Shown: positions 42,300-51,085 of the stretch, in pieces | How positions within the stretch are numbered: position 1 is the stretch's first letter | Layout: every line of letters begins with the position of its first letter | Assembly (NCBI RefSeq): GCF_003952485.1 | Contig: NZ_CP034447.1 | Location: 6,090,501-6,154,500, forward strand | From: Mesorhizobium sp. M1E.F.Ca.ET.045.02.1.1 | GTDB taxonomy: Bacteria > Pseudomonadota > Alphaproteobacteria > Rhizobiales > Rhizobiaceae | DNA length: 64,000 nucleotides | Reading direction: 5' to 3' | Position numbers and translations under genes: made by a program | The notes under the pieces: generated by a model | What the model was told of the DNA's origin: nothing | Databases searched by the model: none | What the model saw: the letters and a program-made list of their open reading frames with translations, nothing else

Positions 42300-44324
42300 C
42301 TAGCCTATCCCGCCCGTCACCACATACGCCCCCGCCGCGCGCCCATCCGGCAGGCGCACGATGGCGGTGACGATCGAGCCGTAGGAGCCGCGCCAGACGC
42401 TGTGGAAGCCCTGATGCGTCGAGGCCGGCACGACGACCCTGCCGGTATAGCGGTTGCCGCTCGCCTGCATATGGACCGACTCGCCGTTGAGATGGACCTT
42501 GACGACGGCGACATCCGGTCCTGCCTCGCTTGCATCGATCTCCAGCGTGATCGCGATCTCGTCGGTGTCGCCGGCGCGGGTCGTCTCGGCAGTCAGCATT
42601 ATCGTAAGCGGCACATCGCCAGCCGGACCCGGCGCGTCCCGGCCCTCCACAAACACATCGCCCGCCAACGGCGGCGTGCGCGGCGGGACGGTGCGGCGCT
42701 TCGTGGCGCGCTCGTAGTCGCCGGCGAAGCGCAGCAGCGCCGCGTCGTCATAGGCCTTGCCGGCAAAGGTCAGCCCGACCGGCATGCCGATATCGGCCAT
42801 GGTGCCCATCGGCACCGTCACTGTCGGGATGCCGAGATGGCGCCAGACGAGATTGCCGTTGGCGACCCAGGTGCCGTTGCGCCAGGCGAGCGCGGCGGAG
42901 GTCTCGTTGACGTCGGCGTCGGCGGGCCCAACATCGGCGGCGGCCGGCAGCACCACAGCGTCGAGCCCGTTTGTGTCCAGCCAGTCCTCGAAATCGACGC
43001 GGCGCGTTGCCTCCAGCCCCTTCAGCCCCGCCTCGATGGTGGGAATTTTTTCGAGCGGCGTCACACCTCGCCTGGCGCGCTCGACATACTCCGCCAGATC
43101 GAAGCCGTCGTCGCCGTAGCGGTCGGGCAGCGCGCCCGGCGGCTGCGGGAAGATCTTTGGGCCGTCGACCGCGGCGAGATCGGGAAGGACCGGATCGGCA
43201 TTGGCGCGCAAAAAGTCGTCCCAGGACCAGATGGAGAGATCCCAGATCTCGCGCTCGGCAAACGCCGCCGGCACCAACCCGCGATCGACCATGGAGCGCG
43301 CGCCCGGCCGGTCGCGCTCGTAATTCGAGACGACGGGAAGATCGACCTCGACCACTTCCGCGCCGAGCGCCTCCAGGTCGCGCGCCGCCTGTCGCCAGAG
43401 TTTTAGCACCGAGGCGCGGGTCTCGATCGGCCGGTCGGCGCCTTCGTCCCTGCCGATATACATTTTCGGCACGCCGAGCCGCTTGCCCTTGAGCACGCCT
43501 TGCAACGCCAGCCGCTTGTAGCTTGCCGGCCTGAATTCGGACGCCTTCGGGATCGGCACTGAGCGCTGTACCCGCCAGAAGTCGCCGCGCGTCTCTTCGT
43601 CGTCGGCGACGATGACGTCGAGCAGTTCGAGCATGTCGGGCATGCTGCGCGTATGCGGCACCACTACGTCCATTGTCGGCACCAGGGGCCAGTTGCCGCG
43701 CACCGAGATCACGCCGCGCGAGGGCGTGTAGGCGACGAGCGCGTTGTTGGAGGCCGGCGCGCGGCCGGACGACCAGGTCTCCTCACCGAGCCCGAAGGCG
43801 GCGAAGCTCGCCGCTGTCGCCGTGCCCGAGCCGTTGGACGAGCCGGAGGCGAAGGCGGCGGTGAGGTAGTCCGCATTGTATGGGCTCTCGGCGCGGCCAT
43901 AGACGCCGCGCTGCATGCCGCCATTGGCCATCGGCGGCATGTTGGTGAGGCCGACGAGCACGGAGCCCGCGGCGCGCAGCCTGGCGATGGTGAAGGCGTC
44001 GTCGGTGGCGACTAGATGCTCGAAGGCCGGCGAGCCGGCGGCAACCGTCAGGCCCTTCGCCTTGTAGCTGTCCTTGGCGGTGTAAGGGATGCCGTCGAGC
44101 GGTCCGAGGGTCTTGCCCTGGCGCCAGCGCCGGTCGGAAGCCTCCGCCTCCTCGAACATCTGTGGATTGAGGATGGGCACGGCGTTGAGCGCGATGCCGT
44201 GCCGGTCGTAATGGGCGATGCGCCTGAGATACGCGCCGACCAGTTCGACGCTGGTGACGGTGCCTTCCTCCAGTGCACGGCGCAGATCGGCGATCGAGGC
44301 TTCGACGAGGTGGAGGGTGGGCAT
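42300..44324 (-). CDS. Amidase-signature-family enzyme with C-terminal extension
   Basis: 674 residues, compared with about 450-500 for usual amidases. The amidase core covers 1 to about 500: Lys84 in IPYTAKDSYKAKG, the Ser162/163 region in ASGSSNGSGTATAAS, and Ser186 in ETWSSGRAPAS as probable nucleophile, forming the Ser-cisSer-Lys triad. The extra 150-170 residues at the end are beta-rich (TRAGDTDEIAITLEIDAS; KVHLNGESVHMQASGNRYTG) and look like a separate domain. The substrate is an unknown amide. A single gene, no signal peptide. Confidence 0.85.
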   Translation of the reverse strand: MPTLHLVEASIADLRRALEEGTVTSVELVGAYLRRIAHYDRHGIALNAVPILNPQMFEEAEASDRRWRQGKTLGPLDGIPYTAKDSYKAKGLTVAAGSPAFEHLVATDDAFTIARLRAAGSVLVGLTNMPPMANGGMQRGVYGRAESPYNADYLTAAFASGSSNGSGTATAASFAAFGLGEETWSSGRAPASNNALVAYTPSRGVISVRGNWPLVPTMDVVVPHTRSMPDMLELLDVIVADDEETRGDFWRVQRSVPIPKASEFRPASYKRLALQGVLKGKRLGVPKMYIGRDEGADRPIETRASVLKLWRQAARDLEALGAEVVEVDLPVVSNYERDRPGARSMVDRGLVPAAFAEREIWDLSIWSWDDFLRANADPVLPDLAAVDGPKIFPQPPGALPDRYGDDGFDLAEYVERARRGVTPLEKIPTIEAGLKGLEATRRVDFEDWLDTNGLDAVVLPAAADVGPADADVNETSAALAWRNGTWVANGNLVWRHLGIPTVTVPMGTMADIGMPVGLTFAGKAYDDAALLRFAGDYERATKRRTVPPRTPPLAGDVFVEGRDAPGPAGDVPLTIMLTAETTRAGDTDEIAITLEIDASEAGPDVAVVKVHLNGESVHMQASGNRYTGRVVVPASTHQGFHSVWRGSYGSIVTAIVRLPDGRAAGAYVVTGGIG

Positions 44325-44357
44325 GATTGCGGGCGAATTCCTTTGCAGAGGCTGCGT

Positions 44358-44420
44358 TCCGTCACACCCCCCTCTGCCCTGCCGGGCATCTCCCCCGCAA
44401 GGGGGGAGATTGGCTGGCGC
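44358..44420. repeat. Palindromic repeat, family B
   Basis: acccccctctgccctgccggg..catctcccccgcaaggggggagattgg. It is followed by about 130 bases in which I see no gene. Confidence 0.65.
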
Positions 44421-44552
44421 GCTGGCTTCGCCAATCGCCGGCGTTGCAGGAATGGTGGCGCCGCCAACGCTGATGATCCCGTTGCGGGGCCCATTTGAGG
44501 GAGATTACGCGCTCAGCCGCTCTTACCAGTTGTCAATTGCAGGCATCTCAGC

Positions 44553-46766
44553 TCACAGCGTTTTGCTATCGAACTGACCGTTTTCCTTCATGAGCTCGAT
44601 ATAGGTCTTGGCCTGGGCGTTGCCGTGCTCGGCCGCCTTGAGGAACCACTTGGTTGCTTCCAGGTAGTTCGGCTTGCCGTCAATCCCCCGAAAGTAGAGC
44701 GTACCAAGGCTGAACTCGGCATCGACATTGCCAGCCTGGGCTGCCTCAAGCCACCAGGTCTCGGCGGCCTTGTCGTCCCTGGCGACGCCTACGCCGTTTG
44801 CATATGCGTAAGCCAGGCTGAGCTTCGAATTTAGATTTCCCTGCCGTGCGGCCTTGAGCCACCACGCAATTGCATTCGCCTTGCTCTCCGAGACACCGGT
44901 ACCCGTGGAATAGGCGTTCCCGACTGCTTCCTCGGCCATCGCGTTGCCCTGCTCAGCAGCCTTACTCAACCAAGCGAGTGCCTGGGCGTCGTCCTGTTTG
45001 ACGCCCTGTCCCAATCCATACATCGTGCCGATATTGTATTGCGCGACGGCATGCCCGTTGACCGCAGCTTTCATCCACCACTGGAAGGCCAATCCGCCAT
45101 CCAGGGCAAATCCGCGACCTTCATGGTACAGAATGCCAAGCTGGTACTGGGCGTCGGCATTGCCTCCGTCGGCGGCCATTTGCGTCCATTTGGCGGCCAA
45201 CCCGTCGTCCTGCTCGATTCCTTCGCCGAGCAAATAGGCCCGGCCAAGATTATAGCCGGCTTCGGCATTTCCTGCCTCGGCACCCTTGCGCCACCAGATC
45301 GCGGCTTGAGCGTAGTCCTGCGGAACACCGGCGCCGACGGCATACATCCCGCCGAGCGCGGATTGCGCTCGGGGGGTGCCTTGATCCGCTGCCTTGTTCA
45401 TCCAGTAGAATGCCTGGGCGTCGTCCCTGGCAACGCCATTTCCCGTGCGATACGCGTTTGCGAGACTGTACTGTGCCACCGCAACGCCGCTGGCCGCGGC
45501 CTTCGTCCACCATTTGACCGCCAACCGGTCGTCCCGAGCAACGCCGAGGCCTTGGTGGTACAGAATGCCGAGTTGACCTTGAGCGTCCGCGTTGCCTGCG
45601 TCCGCGGCTTTGAGCCACCAGACTGCACCATCCCGGCTGCTCTGGGCAACGCCCCTGCCCTTCAAGTACGCATTCCCCAGCGACAACTGTGCTTCGGCGT
45701 TGCCTTGCTCCGAAGCTTTGCGCCACCAGGCAACGGCTTGAACATCATCCTGCCGCACGCCCATACCAAGCCAGTACATCGTACCCAGGCTTGATTGTGC
45801 TAAGGGGTCACTCTTGTTGGCCGCCCTGCTCGTCCAAAGGAATGCCTGGGCATCATCCTTGCCGACGCCCTTTCCAGTGGCATACGCGGTGCCGACATTG
45901 TATTGCGCCTGCGCGACACCATCGGCAGCGGCCTTCATCCACCATTGAAATGCAAGGCTGTCGTTCTGTGTCAGGCCTTCACCCAGATGGTAGAGAACGC
46001 CGAGCATGTACTGGCCGTCGGCGTTTCCCAGATCCGCAGCCTTGCGCGCCCAGGTGGCGGCAAGCTGGCTGTTCTTGTCGACACCGAGGCCGAACTTGTA
46101 GGCCTTACTGAGAACATAGGCGGCCTCCGCATGCCCGTTGTCGGCCGCCCTGCGACTCCATGTCGCTCCAATTTTGTCGTCTTTCTTGACGCCAAGGCCA
46201 TAAAAGTAAGCTTGGCCAAGACTGTACGCGGCCTCGACACTTCCCGCATCAGCAGCCTTGCGCCACCAGTAGAGTGCCTGCTCGTCACTCTTGCTCAGCC
46301 CGTGGCCCTGTGAGTAGAGGACCGCGAGCTGATACTGACCATTTGCGTTGCCTTTATCCGCCGCCTTTCGCGCCAAGCTGGCGGCGAGCTGGTCCTCCCT
46401 CGCGACACCGCGCCCAAGAGAGTAAGCTTGGCTAAGGGCGGCTTCGGCCTCCGCATTTCCACCGTCCGCGGACTTACGCCACCAGAAGACTGCCCTCTCG
46501 TCGTTCTGTGCGGTTCCTTGGCCGCGCCAATACATCGTGCCGAGATAGCCCTGCGAATCCCGGTTGCCCATGTTCGCCAGTAACGACAACTGATGGAACT
46601 CTTCGTCATAGTCCTTGGCTAGGGCGGCAGCTTGCATTTTTCTTATGGCCGACCATTGTACGTAGTAGTTTCGCGCCGGCCAAAACAGCACGAAGGCTGT
46701 CAGCGATATCAGGATGATTGGAAAGAGTCTTCGGCGACGCCGCGCAGGCGGGCTGAAAACAGTCAT
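44553..46766 (-). CDS. Sel1-repeat protein with N-terminal membrane anchor
   Basis: 737 residues from ATG 46766. An Arg-rich start (PARRRRRLFP) is followed by one transmembrane helix at about 14-31, so the repeats lie in the periplasm. From residue 50 on there are about 18 Sel1-like repeats of 36 residues each (pattern AQYxLGxxYxxGxGVxxDxxxAxxWWxKAA). Repeats 6-17 are arranged as three similar blocks of four repeats, which suggests expansion by duplication. Sel1 proteins act as scaffolds for protein complexes; in rhizobia some regulate exopolysaccharide (ExoR-like). The next gene upstream on the same strand encodes a WD40 scaffold. Confidence 0.9.
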   Translation of the reverse strand: MTVFSPPARRRRRLFPIILISLTAFVLFWPARNYYVQWSAIRKMQAAALAKDYDEEFHQLSLLANMGNRDSQGYLGTMYWRGQGTAQNDERAVFWWRKSADGGNAEAEAALSQAYSLGRGVAREDQLAASLARKAADKGNANGQYQLAVLYSQGHGLSKSDEQALYWWRKAADAGSVEAAYSLGQAYFYGLGVKKDDKIGATWSRRAADNGHAEAAYVLSKAYKFGLGVDKNSQLAATWARKAADLGNADGQYMLGVLYHLGEGLTQNDSLAFQWWMKAAADGVAQAQYNVGTAYATGKGVGKDDAQAFLWTSRAANKSDPLAQSSLGTMYWLGMGVRQDDVQAVAWWRKASEQGNAEAQLSLGNAYLKGRGVAQSSRDGAVWWLKAADAGNADAQGQLGILYHQGLGVARDDRLAVKWWTKAAASGVAVAQYSLANAYRTGNGVARDDAQAFYWMNKAADQGTPRAQSALGGMYAVGAGVPQDYAQAAIWWRKGAEAGNAEAGYNLGRAYLLGEGIEQDDGLAAKWTQMAADGGNADAQYQLGILYHEGRGFALDGGLAFQWWMKAAVNGHAVAQYNIGTMYGLGQGVKQDDAQALAWLSKAAEQGNAMAEEAVGNAYSTGTGVSESKANAIAWWLKAARQGNLNSKLSLAYAYANGVGVARDDKAAETWWLEAAQAGNVDAEFSLGTLYFRGIDGKPNYLEATKWFLKAAEHGNAQAKTYIELMKENGQFDSKTL

Positions 46767-46882
46767 ATCCGCTTCAAGCGGCCGGTCGTTATTGCTCACT
46801 GCCCCAACCCATTGCAACCCACAAGTAATCACTAGCGCAAGCCGCGCCGTTCTGGAATATCCCCGGTTGTGGACGTCTCTTT

Positions 46883-48460
46883 TTATTCCGGCGCCCCCGC
46901 GAACAGCACCACCCCATCCCCGCCCGCCGCCGGCCAGTCGCGGATGGTGCGGTCGATGCCGCCGGTGAGCAGCGTGCCGTCGGCGGCGAAGGCGACCGCG
47001 TAGATCGGGCCGGTGCCGGGCTCGAACTCGGCGATCTCGGCGCCGGTATCCATGTTCCATAGCCTGGCCGTGCCATCGAGCGAGCCGGAGGCCAGCCGTT
47101 TGCCGTCGGCCGATAGCGCCAGCGCATAGACGGTTTCGGAATGGCCGTCGAAACGGCGCACCTCCTTGAAACCGTCGAGATCCCAGAGCTTGATCGTGCA
47201 GTCGCCGCTGCCGGTCACCGCATGATGGCCGTCGGCAGTGAAGACGGCGCCATAGGCGCCGCGGTCATGACCATGCCAGCTACGCAGTTCTCTGCCGGCG
47301 ACGATGTCCCAGAGCTTCAGTTCGCCATCGATACTGGCGGTGAGCGCGCGGGTGCCGTCGGGGGAGACGGCGACGGCGCTGACCGGCCAGAAGTGCCCGG
47401 CCATCACATGCAGCGCGGAGCCCTTCTCGATATCCCAGACGATGACCTTGCCCATGGTGTTATGCCCGCTGACCGCACGTTTGCCGTCCGAGGTGATCGC
47501 CAGCTTGTTGACACCGCCGTTCAGGCCTGACGAAAAAACGTGCAGCACCGCGCCGTCGGAAAGCTGACGCAGCACGATCTCGCCGTCGTCGCCGGCGGTC
47601 AGCGCGGTTTTGCCGTCCGGCATGAAGAGCGCCGTGCGCGCCATGTCCTTGTGGGCTCCGAGGTCGCGGATCAGCCTTTTGCCGTCGATGTCCCAGAGCT
47701 TGATCATGCGGTCGGTGCTGGCGCTCATGATCTCGTGCCCATCGGCCGAGACCGCCAGCCAGACGACGGCGTCGCGATGGCCTTCGGGCGCGGTCGGCCG
47801 GGCCGGAGGCGTCGGCGGAGGCGGAGCGACCGTTTCGGGTGGCGTAGGAGGAGCCAGCGCTGTCCGCTGGGCGGGCTCCGTGGGCGCCGGGGAAGCCTGC
47901 TGCGTCGACGGCTGGGCTGGCGGAGCGCGCGCCAGGTCGGGCGGCACCTCGGTCAGGGGCGTCGGCCGGGCAGGCGCCGCAACAGGCTCGGCGGGCGGCC
48001 TCGCCACCGATTCCTGAGCAGGGGTAGCCGGCTGTGGAGCCTGAGCCGGCACAGGCTCCGCGGGCTGCGCGGGGACGACGGCGACCTCCTTGGGCTCGGT
48101 CGGTGCGGCCGCTTCGCCGTCGGACGACCGCCACGGGCCGGGCTGGTCGGCGACGATTACGAGCAGGGCAAGCACCGGCACGGCAAGCGCGATGCGGCGC
48201 AGCGTGGGACGTCCGGCGGGCGCCACCTCGGCGTCACGGCCGAAGAGAGGCGCGGAAGGATCATGCCTTGCCGCCGCCGGCAGCAGGCCCGCGAGGAACA
48301 AAAACCCGGCAAGGACCGAGAGCACGCCTGCCGCGCCCAAGATCCCGGCGCGCGTCGTGGCTGGCGGCTCGCCGCCCAGCGCCAGATAGAGCTTGGCGAA
48401 GCAGGCGAAGCCGACGACGAGCATCGCCAGCGCCAGCAGCCTGTCGGTCGAACTTTTCAT
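46883..48460 (-). CDS. Membrane-anchored WD40-repeat protein
   Basis: 525 residues from ATG 48460. There are three hydrophobic segments near the N-terminus (about 8-27, 41-64 and 88-106), then a Pro/Ala/Glu-rich linker of roughly 110 residues, then seven WD40 blades from about 230 to the end (GHRDAVVWLAVSADG; DRMIKLWDIDG; DGELKLWDIVAGRELRSW; DCTIKLWDLDG; DGTARLWNMDTG). Seven blades make a closed propeller, probably in the periplasm. It is 116 bases upstream of the Sel1 gene on the same strand; a joint complex is plausible. The IS91-type element is inserted just before it, possibly changing its promoter. Confidence 0.9.
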   Translation of the reverse strand: MKSSTDRLLALAMLVVGFACFAKLYLALGGEPPATTRAGILGAAGVLSVLAGFLFLAGLLPAAARHDPSAPLFGRDAEVAPAGRPTLRRIALAVPVLALLVIVADQPGPWRSSDGEAAAPTEPKEVAVVPAQPAEPVPAQAPQPATPAQESVARPPAEPVAAPARPTPLTEVPPDLARAPPAQPSTQQASPAPTEPAQRTALAPPTPPETVAPPPPTPPARPTAPEGHRDAVVWLAVSADGHEIMSASTDRMIKLWDIDGKRLIRDLGAHKDMARTALFMPDGKTALTAGDDGEIVLRQLSDGAVLHVFSSGLNGGVNKLAITSDGKRAVSGHNTMGKVIVWDIEKGSALHVMAGHFWPVSAVAVSPDGTRALTASIDGELKLWDIVAGRELRSWHGHDRGAYGAVFTADGHHAVTGSGDCTIKLWDLDGFKEVRRFDGHSETVYALALSADGKRLASGSLDGTARLWNMDTGAEIAEFEPGTGPIYAVAFAADGTLLTGGIDRTIRDWPAAGGDGVVLFAGAPE

Positions 48461-48653
48461 CAGCGCCCCCCGCGGCCGCCCGTCCGATGACCGAAGCGGC
48501 TTCAACATCCTAGAGCGTCGGACGTTCAGGTTGAATCGTGAAGGATTGAACGAAGCCGCTAACGCGGCATTTGGCGGATCGGTTTGCGGGTGACGCTTCT
48601 GTTTTGAAGGATTGTGGCTGTTGAAGCGCAATCTCGAGAACAGGAGCAATGAG

Positions 48654-49514
48654 ATGGTCGAGTTGAGCCCTCTTCGCCGGCGCATGATCGAGGACATGAC
48701 GATCCGCAATTTGTCGCCGGCCACCCAGCGATCCTACGTGCATGCGGTGGCGAAGTTTTCGCGCTACTTTGGCCGCTCCCCTGACCGGCTTGGCCTTGAG
48801 GACGTGCGCGCCTTCCAGGTGCATCTGGTTTCAACGGGGATTTCGTGGCCGGCGCTGAACCAGACGGTGTGCGCACTGCGGTTCTTCTACGGCGTGACGT
48901 TGGGCCATGCCGAGATCCCGGAGCGCATTGTCTACGCCCGCTTACCACGCACGCTGCCAGTGGTGTTGAGCGCCGACGAGGTGGTCAGGTTCCTGGAAGC
49001 GGTCCCGAGCCTGAAGACGCGCACGGCCCTGACCACAGCCTACGCTGCTGGACTTCGCGCCTCGGAGACCGTCGGCCTAAAGGTCGGCGACATCGACAGC
49101 GGTCGCGGCGTCATCCGGATCGAGCATGGCAAGGGCGGCAAGGACCGCACCGTGATGCTGTCGGCGCAGCTTCTGCGCATCCTGCGGATCTACTGGCGGC
49201 TGGCGAAGCCGCAGGACTGGCTGTTTCCCGGGCGCGGCGCCGATCGCCCTATCGATGTGCAGGTGCTGTATTCCGCCTGTCGCTCGGCGCGTGCGGCCGC
49301 CGGCATCGACAAGCGGGTGACGGTCCACACGCTCAGGCACTCTTTCGCCACGCATCTTCTGGAGAACGGCACCGACATCCGTATCATCCAGGTTCTCCTC
49401 GGCCACAACAACCTGTCGAGCACGGCGCGCTACACCAGGGTCTCGAACGGCCTAATCCGGCGCACGACGAGCCCGCTCGACCGGCTGAACGTCGAGGTCG
49501 TGCCGCCGGGTTGA
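48654..49514 (+). CDS. Tyrosine recombinase (site-specific integrase) of the IS91-type element
   Basis: 286 residues from ATG 48654 with AGGAG upstream. The N-terminal SAM-like core-binding domain (1-100) has NLSPATQRSYVHAVAKFSRYF. The catalytic domain has the full set: Arg in AAGLRASETVGL, Lys in GKGGKDRTVML, HTLRHSFATHLLE, LLGHNNLSSTARYTRV with the nucleophilic Tyr. In this class of elements the recombinase is thought to help resolve or excise the element. It is 13 bases before the transposase gene. Confidence 0.9.
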   Translation: MVELSPLRRRMIEDMTIRNLSPATQRSYVHAVAKFSRYFGRSPDRLGLEDVRAFQVHLVSTGISWPALNQTVCALRFFYGVTLGHAEIPERIVYARLPRTLPVVLSADEVVRFLEAVPSLKTRTALTTAYAAGLRASETVGLKVGDIDSGRGVIRIEHGKGGKDRTVMLSAQLLRILRIYWRLAKPQDWLFPGRGADRPIDVQVLYSACRSARAAAGIDKRVTVHTLRHSFATHLLENGTDIRIIQVLLGHNNLSSTARYTRVSNGLIRRTTSPLDRLNVEVVPPG

Positions 49515-49527
49515 TCCGGTCCCGCCC

Positions 49528-50715
49528 ATGCCGGCGAGACTGGAGGTGGCGGATATCTTCCGCCGCCATGGCGAGGCGTATCGGCAGGCCCATGACGGCC
49601 ATCTCGGGCGCGTCGAGCGCCGCACGATGAGCGCGATCGAGCTATGCCGGACCGCCGAACTGGGCGGTCATGTCGAGGGCTGCCGCTCCTGCGGGTCGAT
49701 TCGCGTGGCCTACAATTCCTGCCGCAACCGGCATTGCCCCAAGTGCCAGAGCCAGGCCTGCCGGGACTGGCTCGCCGCGCGGCAGGACGAGCTGCTGCCG
49801 GTGCCCTACTTCCATGTGGTGTTCACGCTGCCGGCCGAGGTCGCCGCGATCGCCTTCCACAACAAGACGGCGCTCTACACGATCCTGTTCAAGGCGGCGG
49901 CCGAGACGCTGCGCACGATCGCCGCCGATCCCAGACATCTGGGCGCCGAGATCGGCCTCATCGCAGTGCTGCACAGCTGGGGCCAGACTCTCACCTACCA
50001 TCCCCATCTGCATTGCATCGTGCCGGGCGGCGGCGTCTCGCCCGACGGCGCACGCTGGATCTCGTGCAGGCCGGGATTCTTTTTACCCGTGCGCGTGCTG
50101 TCGCGCCTGTTTCGCCGCCGCTTCCTGGAGGAACTGCGAGTGGCCCATGATGCGGGCCGGCTGGGCTTCTTCGGCGATCTCGCCCACCTGGCAAAGCCCG
50201 ATGCCTTCGCCCGTTTGCTCGCCGAAGTCCGTCACCTCGAATGGGTCGTCTACGCCAAGCCGCCCTTCGGCGGCCCGCAACAGGTACTGGCTTATCTCGG
50301 CCGCTACACCCATCGCGTCGCCATCGCCAATTCCCGGCTGGTCAGCATGGCCGACGATCGCGTCGCGTTCCGCTGGCGGGATTATCGTCATGGCGGCAGG
50401 ACGAAGGTCATGACGCTCGATGCCGATGAGTTCATCCGCCGCTTCCTCCTGCACACGCTGCCCGACGGCTTCCACCGCATCCGTCATTACGGCTTCCTCG
50501 CCAACGGTCATCGCGCCGCCAAGCTCGGCCTGTGCCGCCGACTGCTGGCCAGCCAACAGCAGAACAATCTCGAACCGAGTGCCGAAAGCGCCGCTGTCGC
50601 CGCCGGGCGCCTGGCGTTGACGCATCGCTGCCCATGCTGCGGAGGGGCGATGGTCACGCTCGCCACCTGGCGATGCGGGCAGGCGCCGACCCCCTTCTGG
50701 AATGACACCTCATGA
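49528..50715 (+). CDS. IS91-family transposase (HUH nuclease)
   Basis: 395 residues. The N-terminal zinc-binding domain has CRSCGSIRVAYNSCRNRHCPKCQ. The catalytic part has the HUH motif in YHPHLHCIVPGGGVSPDG and the downstream tyrosine region YLGRYTHRVAIANSRL, as in IS91/IS801 rolling-circle transposases. A C-terminal Cys-pair (CPCCGGAM) follows. The gene is intact. It moves DNA by single-strand transfer and can carry neighbouring sequence with it. Confidence 0.92.
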   Translation: MPARLEVADIFRRHGEAYRQAHDGHLGRVERRTMSAIELCRTAELGGHVEGCRSCGSIRVAYNSCRNRHCPKCQSQACRDWLAARQDELLPVPYFHVVFTLPAEVAAIAFHNKTALYTILFKAAAETLRTIAADPRHLGAEIGLIAVLHSWGQTLTYHPHLHCIVPGGGVSPDGARWISCRPGFFLPVRVLSRLFRRRFLEELRVAHDAGRLGFFGDLAHLAKPDAFARLLAEVRHLEWVVYAKPPFGGPQQVLAYLGRYTHRVAIANSRLVSMADDRVAFRWRDYRHGGRTKVMTLDADEFIRRFLLHTLPDGFHRIRHYGFLANGHRAAKLGLCRRLLASQQQNNLEPSAESAAVAAGRLALTHRCPCCGGAMVTLATWRCGQAPTPFWNDTS

Positions 50716-51009
50716 TCACGCCGAGTGCGTCCACATCGTCTGGTTCGGCACCCGTCGCCTTGCGCGCCGGCACCCAGACCTTTGCCCCATCGCACAAAGC
50801 CGCAAGCAGCCAGACCAGCGGTAGAGGCCACTGCTACCTGTCTGACGGTTCACGCCATCACGGTTTTGCCTTCCGCCATGCTCTCCATCGCCGTGGTCGA
50901 ACCGCGAACGCCGTTCATCGGCCTGGCAAAGACAATCCCCACCGCTCCGCAGGGCTACAATCCCCATAGCGCCAGACCGACCCGCGGCTCCGTTCAATCC
51001 GGCTTGCAA

Positions 51010-51057
51010 TGAGGTCCGACGTCGTGCCAAGCGGCTCCGTCGAGCCAACGGACCTCA
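51010..51057. repeat. Inverted repeat in the right part of the IS91-type element
   Basis: tgaggtccg (51010-51018) and cggacctca (51049-51057) form a 9-base stem, with a smaller ggctc/gagcc hairpin inside. IS91-type elements have GC-rich hairpins near their ends. The rest of 50716-51121 carries no recognisable gene. Confidence 0.4.
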
Positions 51058-51085
51058 CAGAAGCCTCCAGATTCCACTGATGTTG

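Larger units (their letters stand above)
48560..51065 (+). mobile_element. IS91-type (HUH) element with accessory tyrosine recombinase
   Basis: It contains a tyrosine recombinase gene and, 13 bases later, an IS91-type transposase gene. This gene pair is known from IS91 relatives that carry an integrase-like first ORF. A strong inverted repeat (tgaggtccg/cggacctca, 51010-51057) near the right end could be part of its terminator end. IS91 elements have no terminal inverted repeats, so both borders are estimates. Confidence 0.6.
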
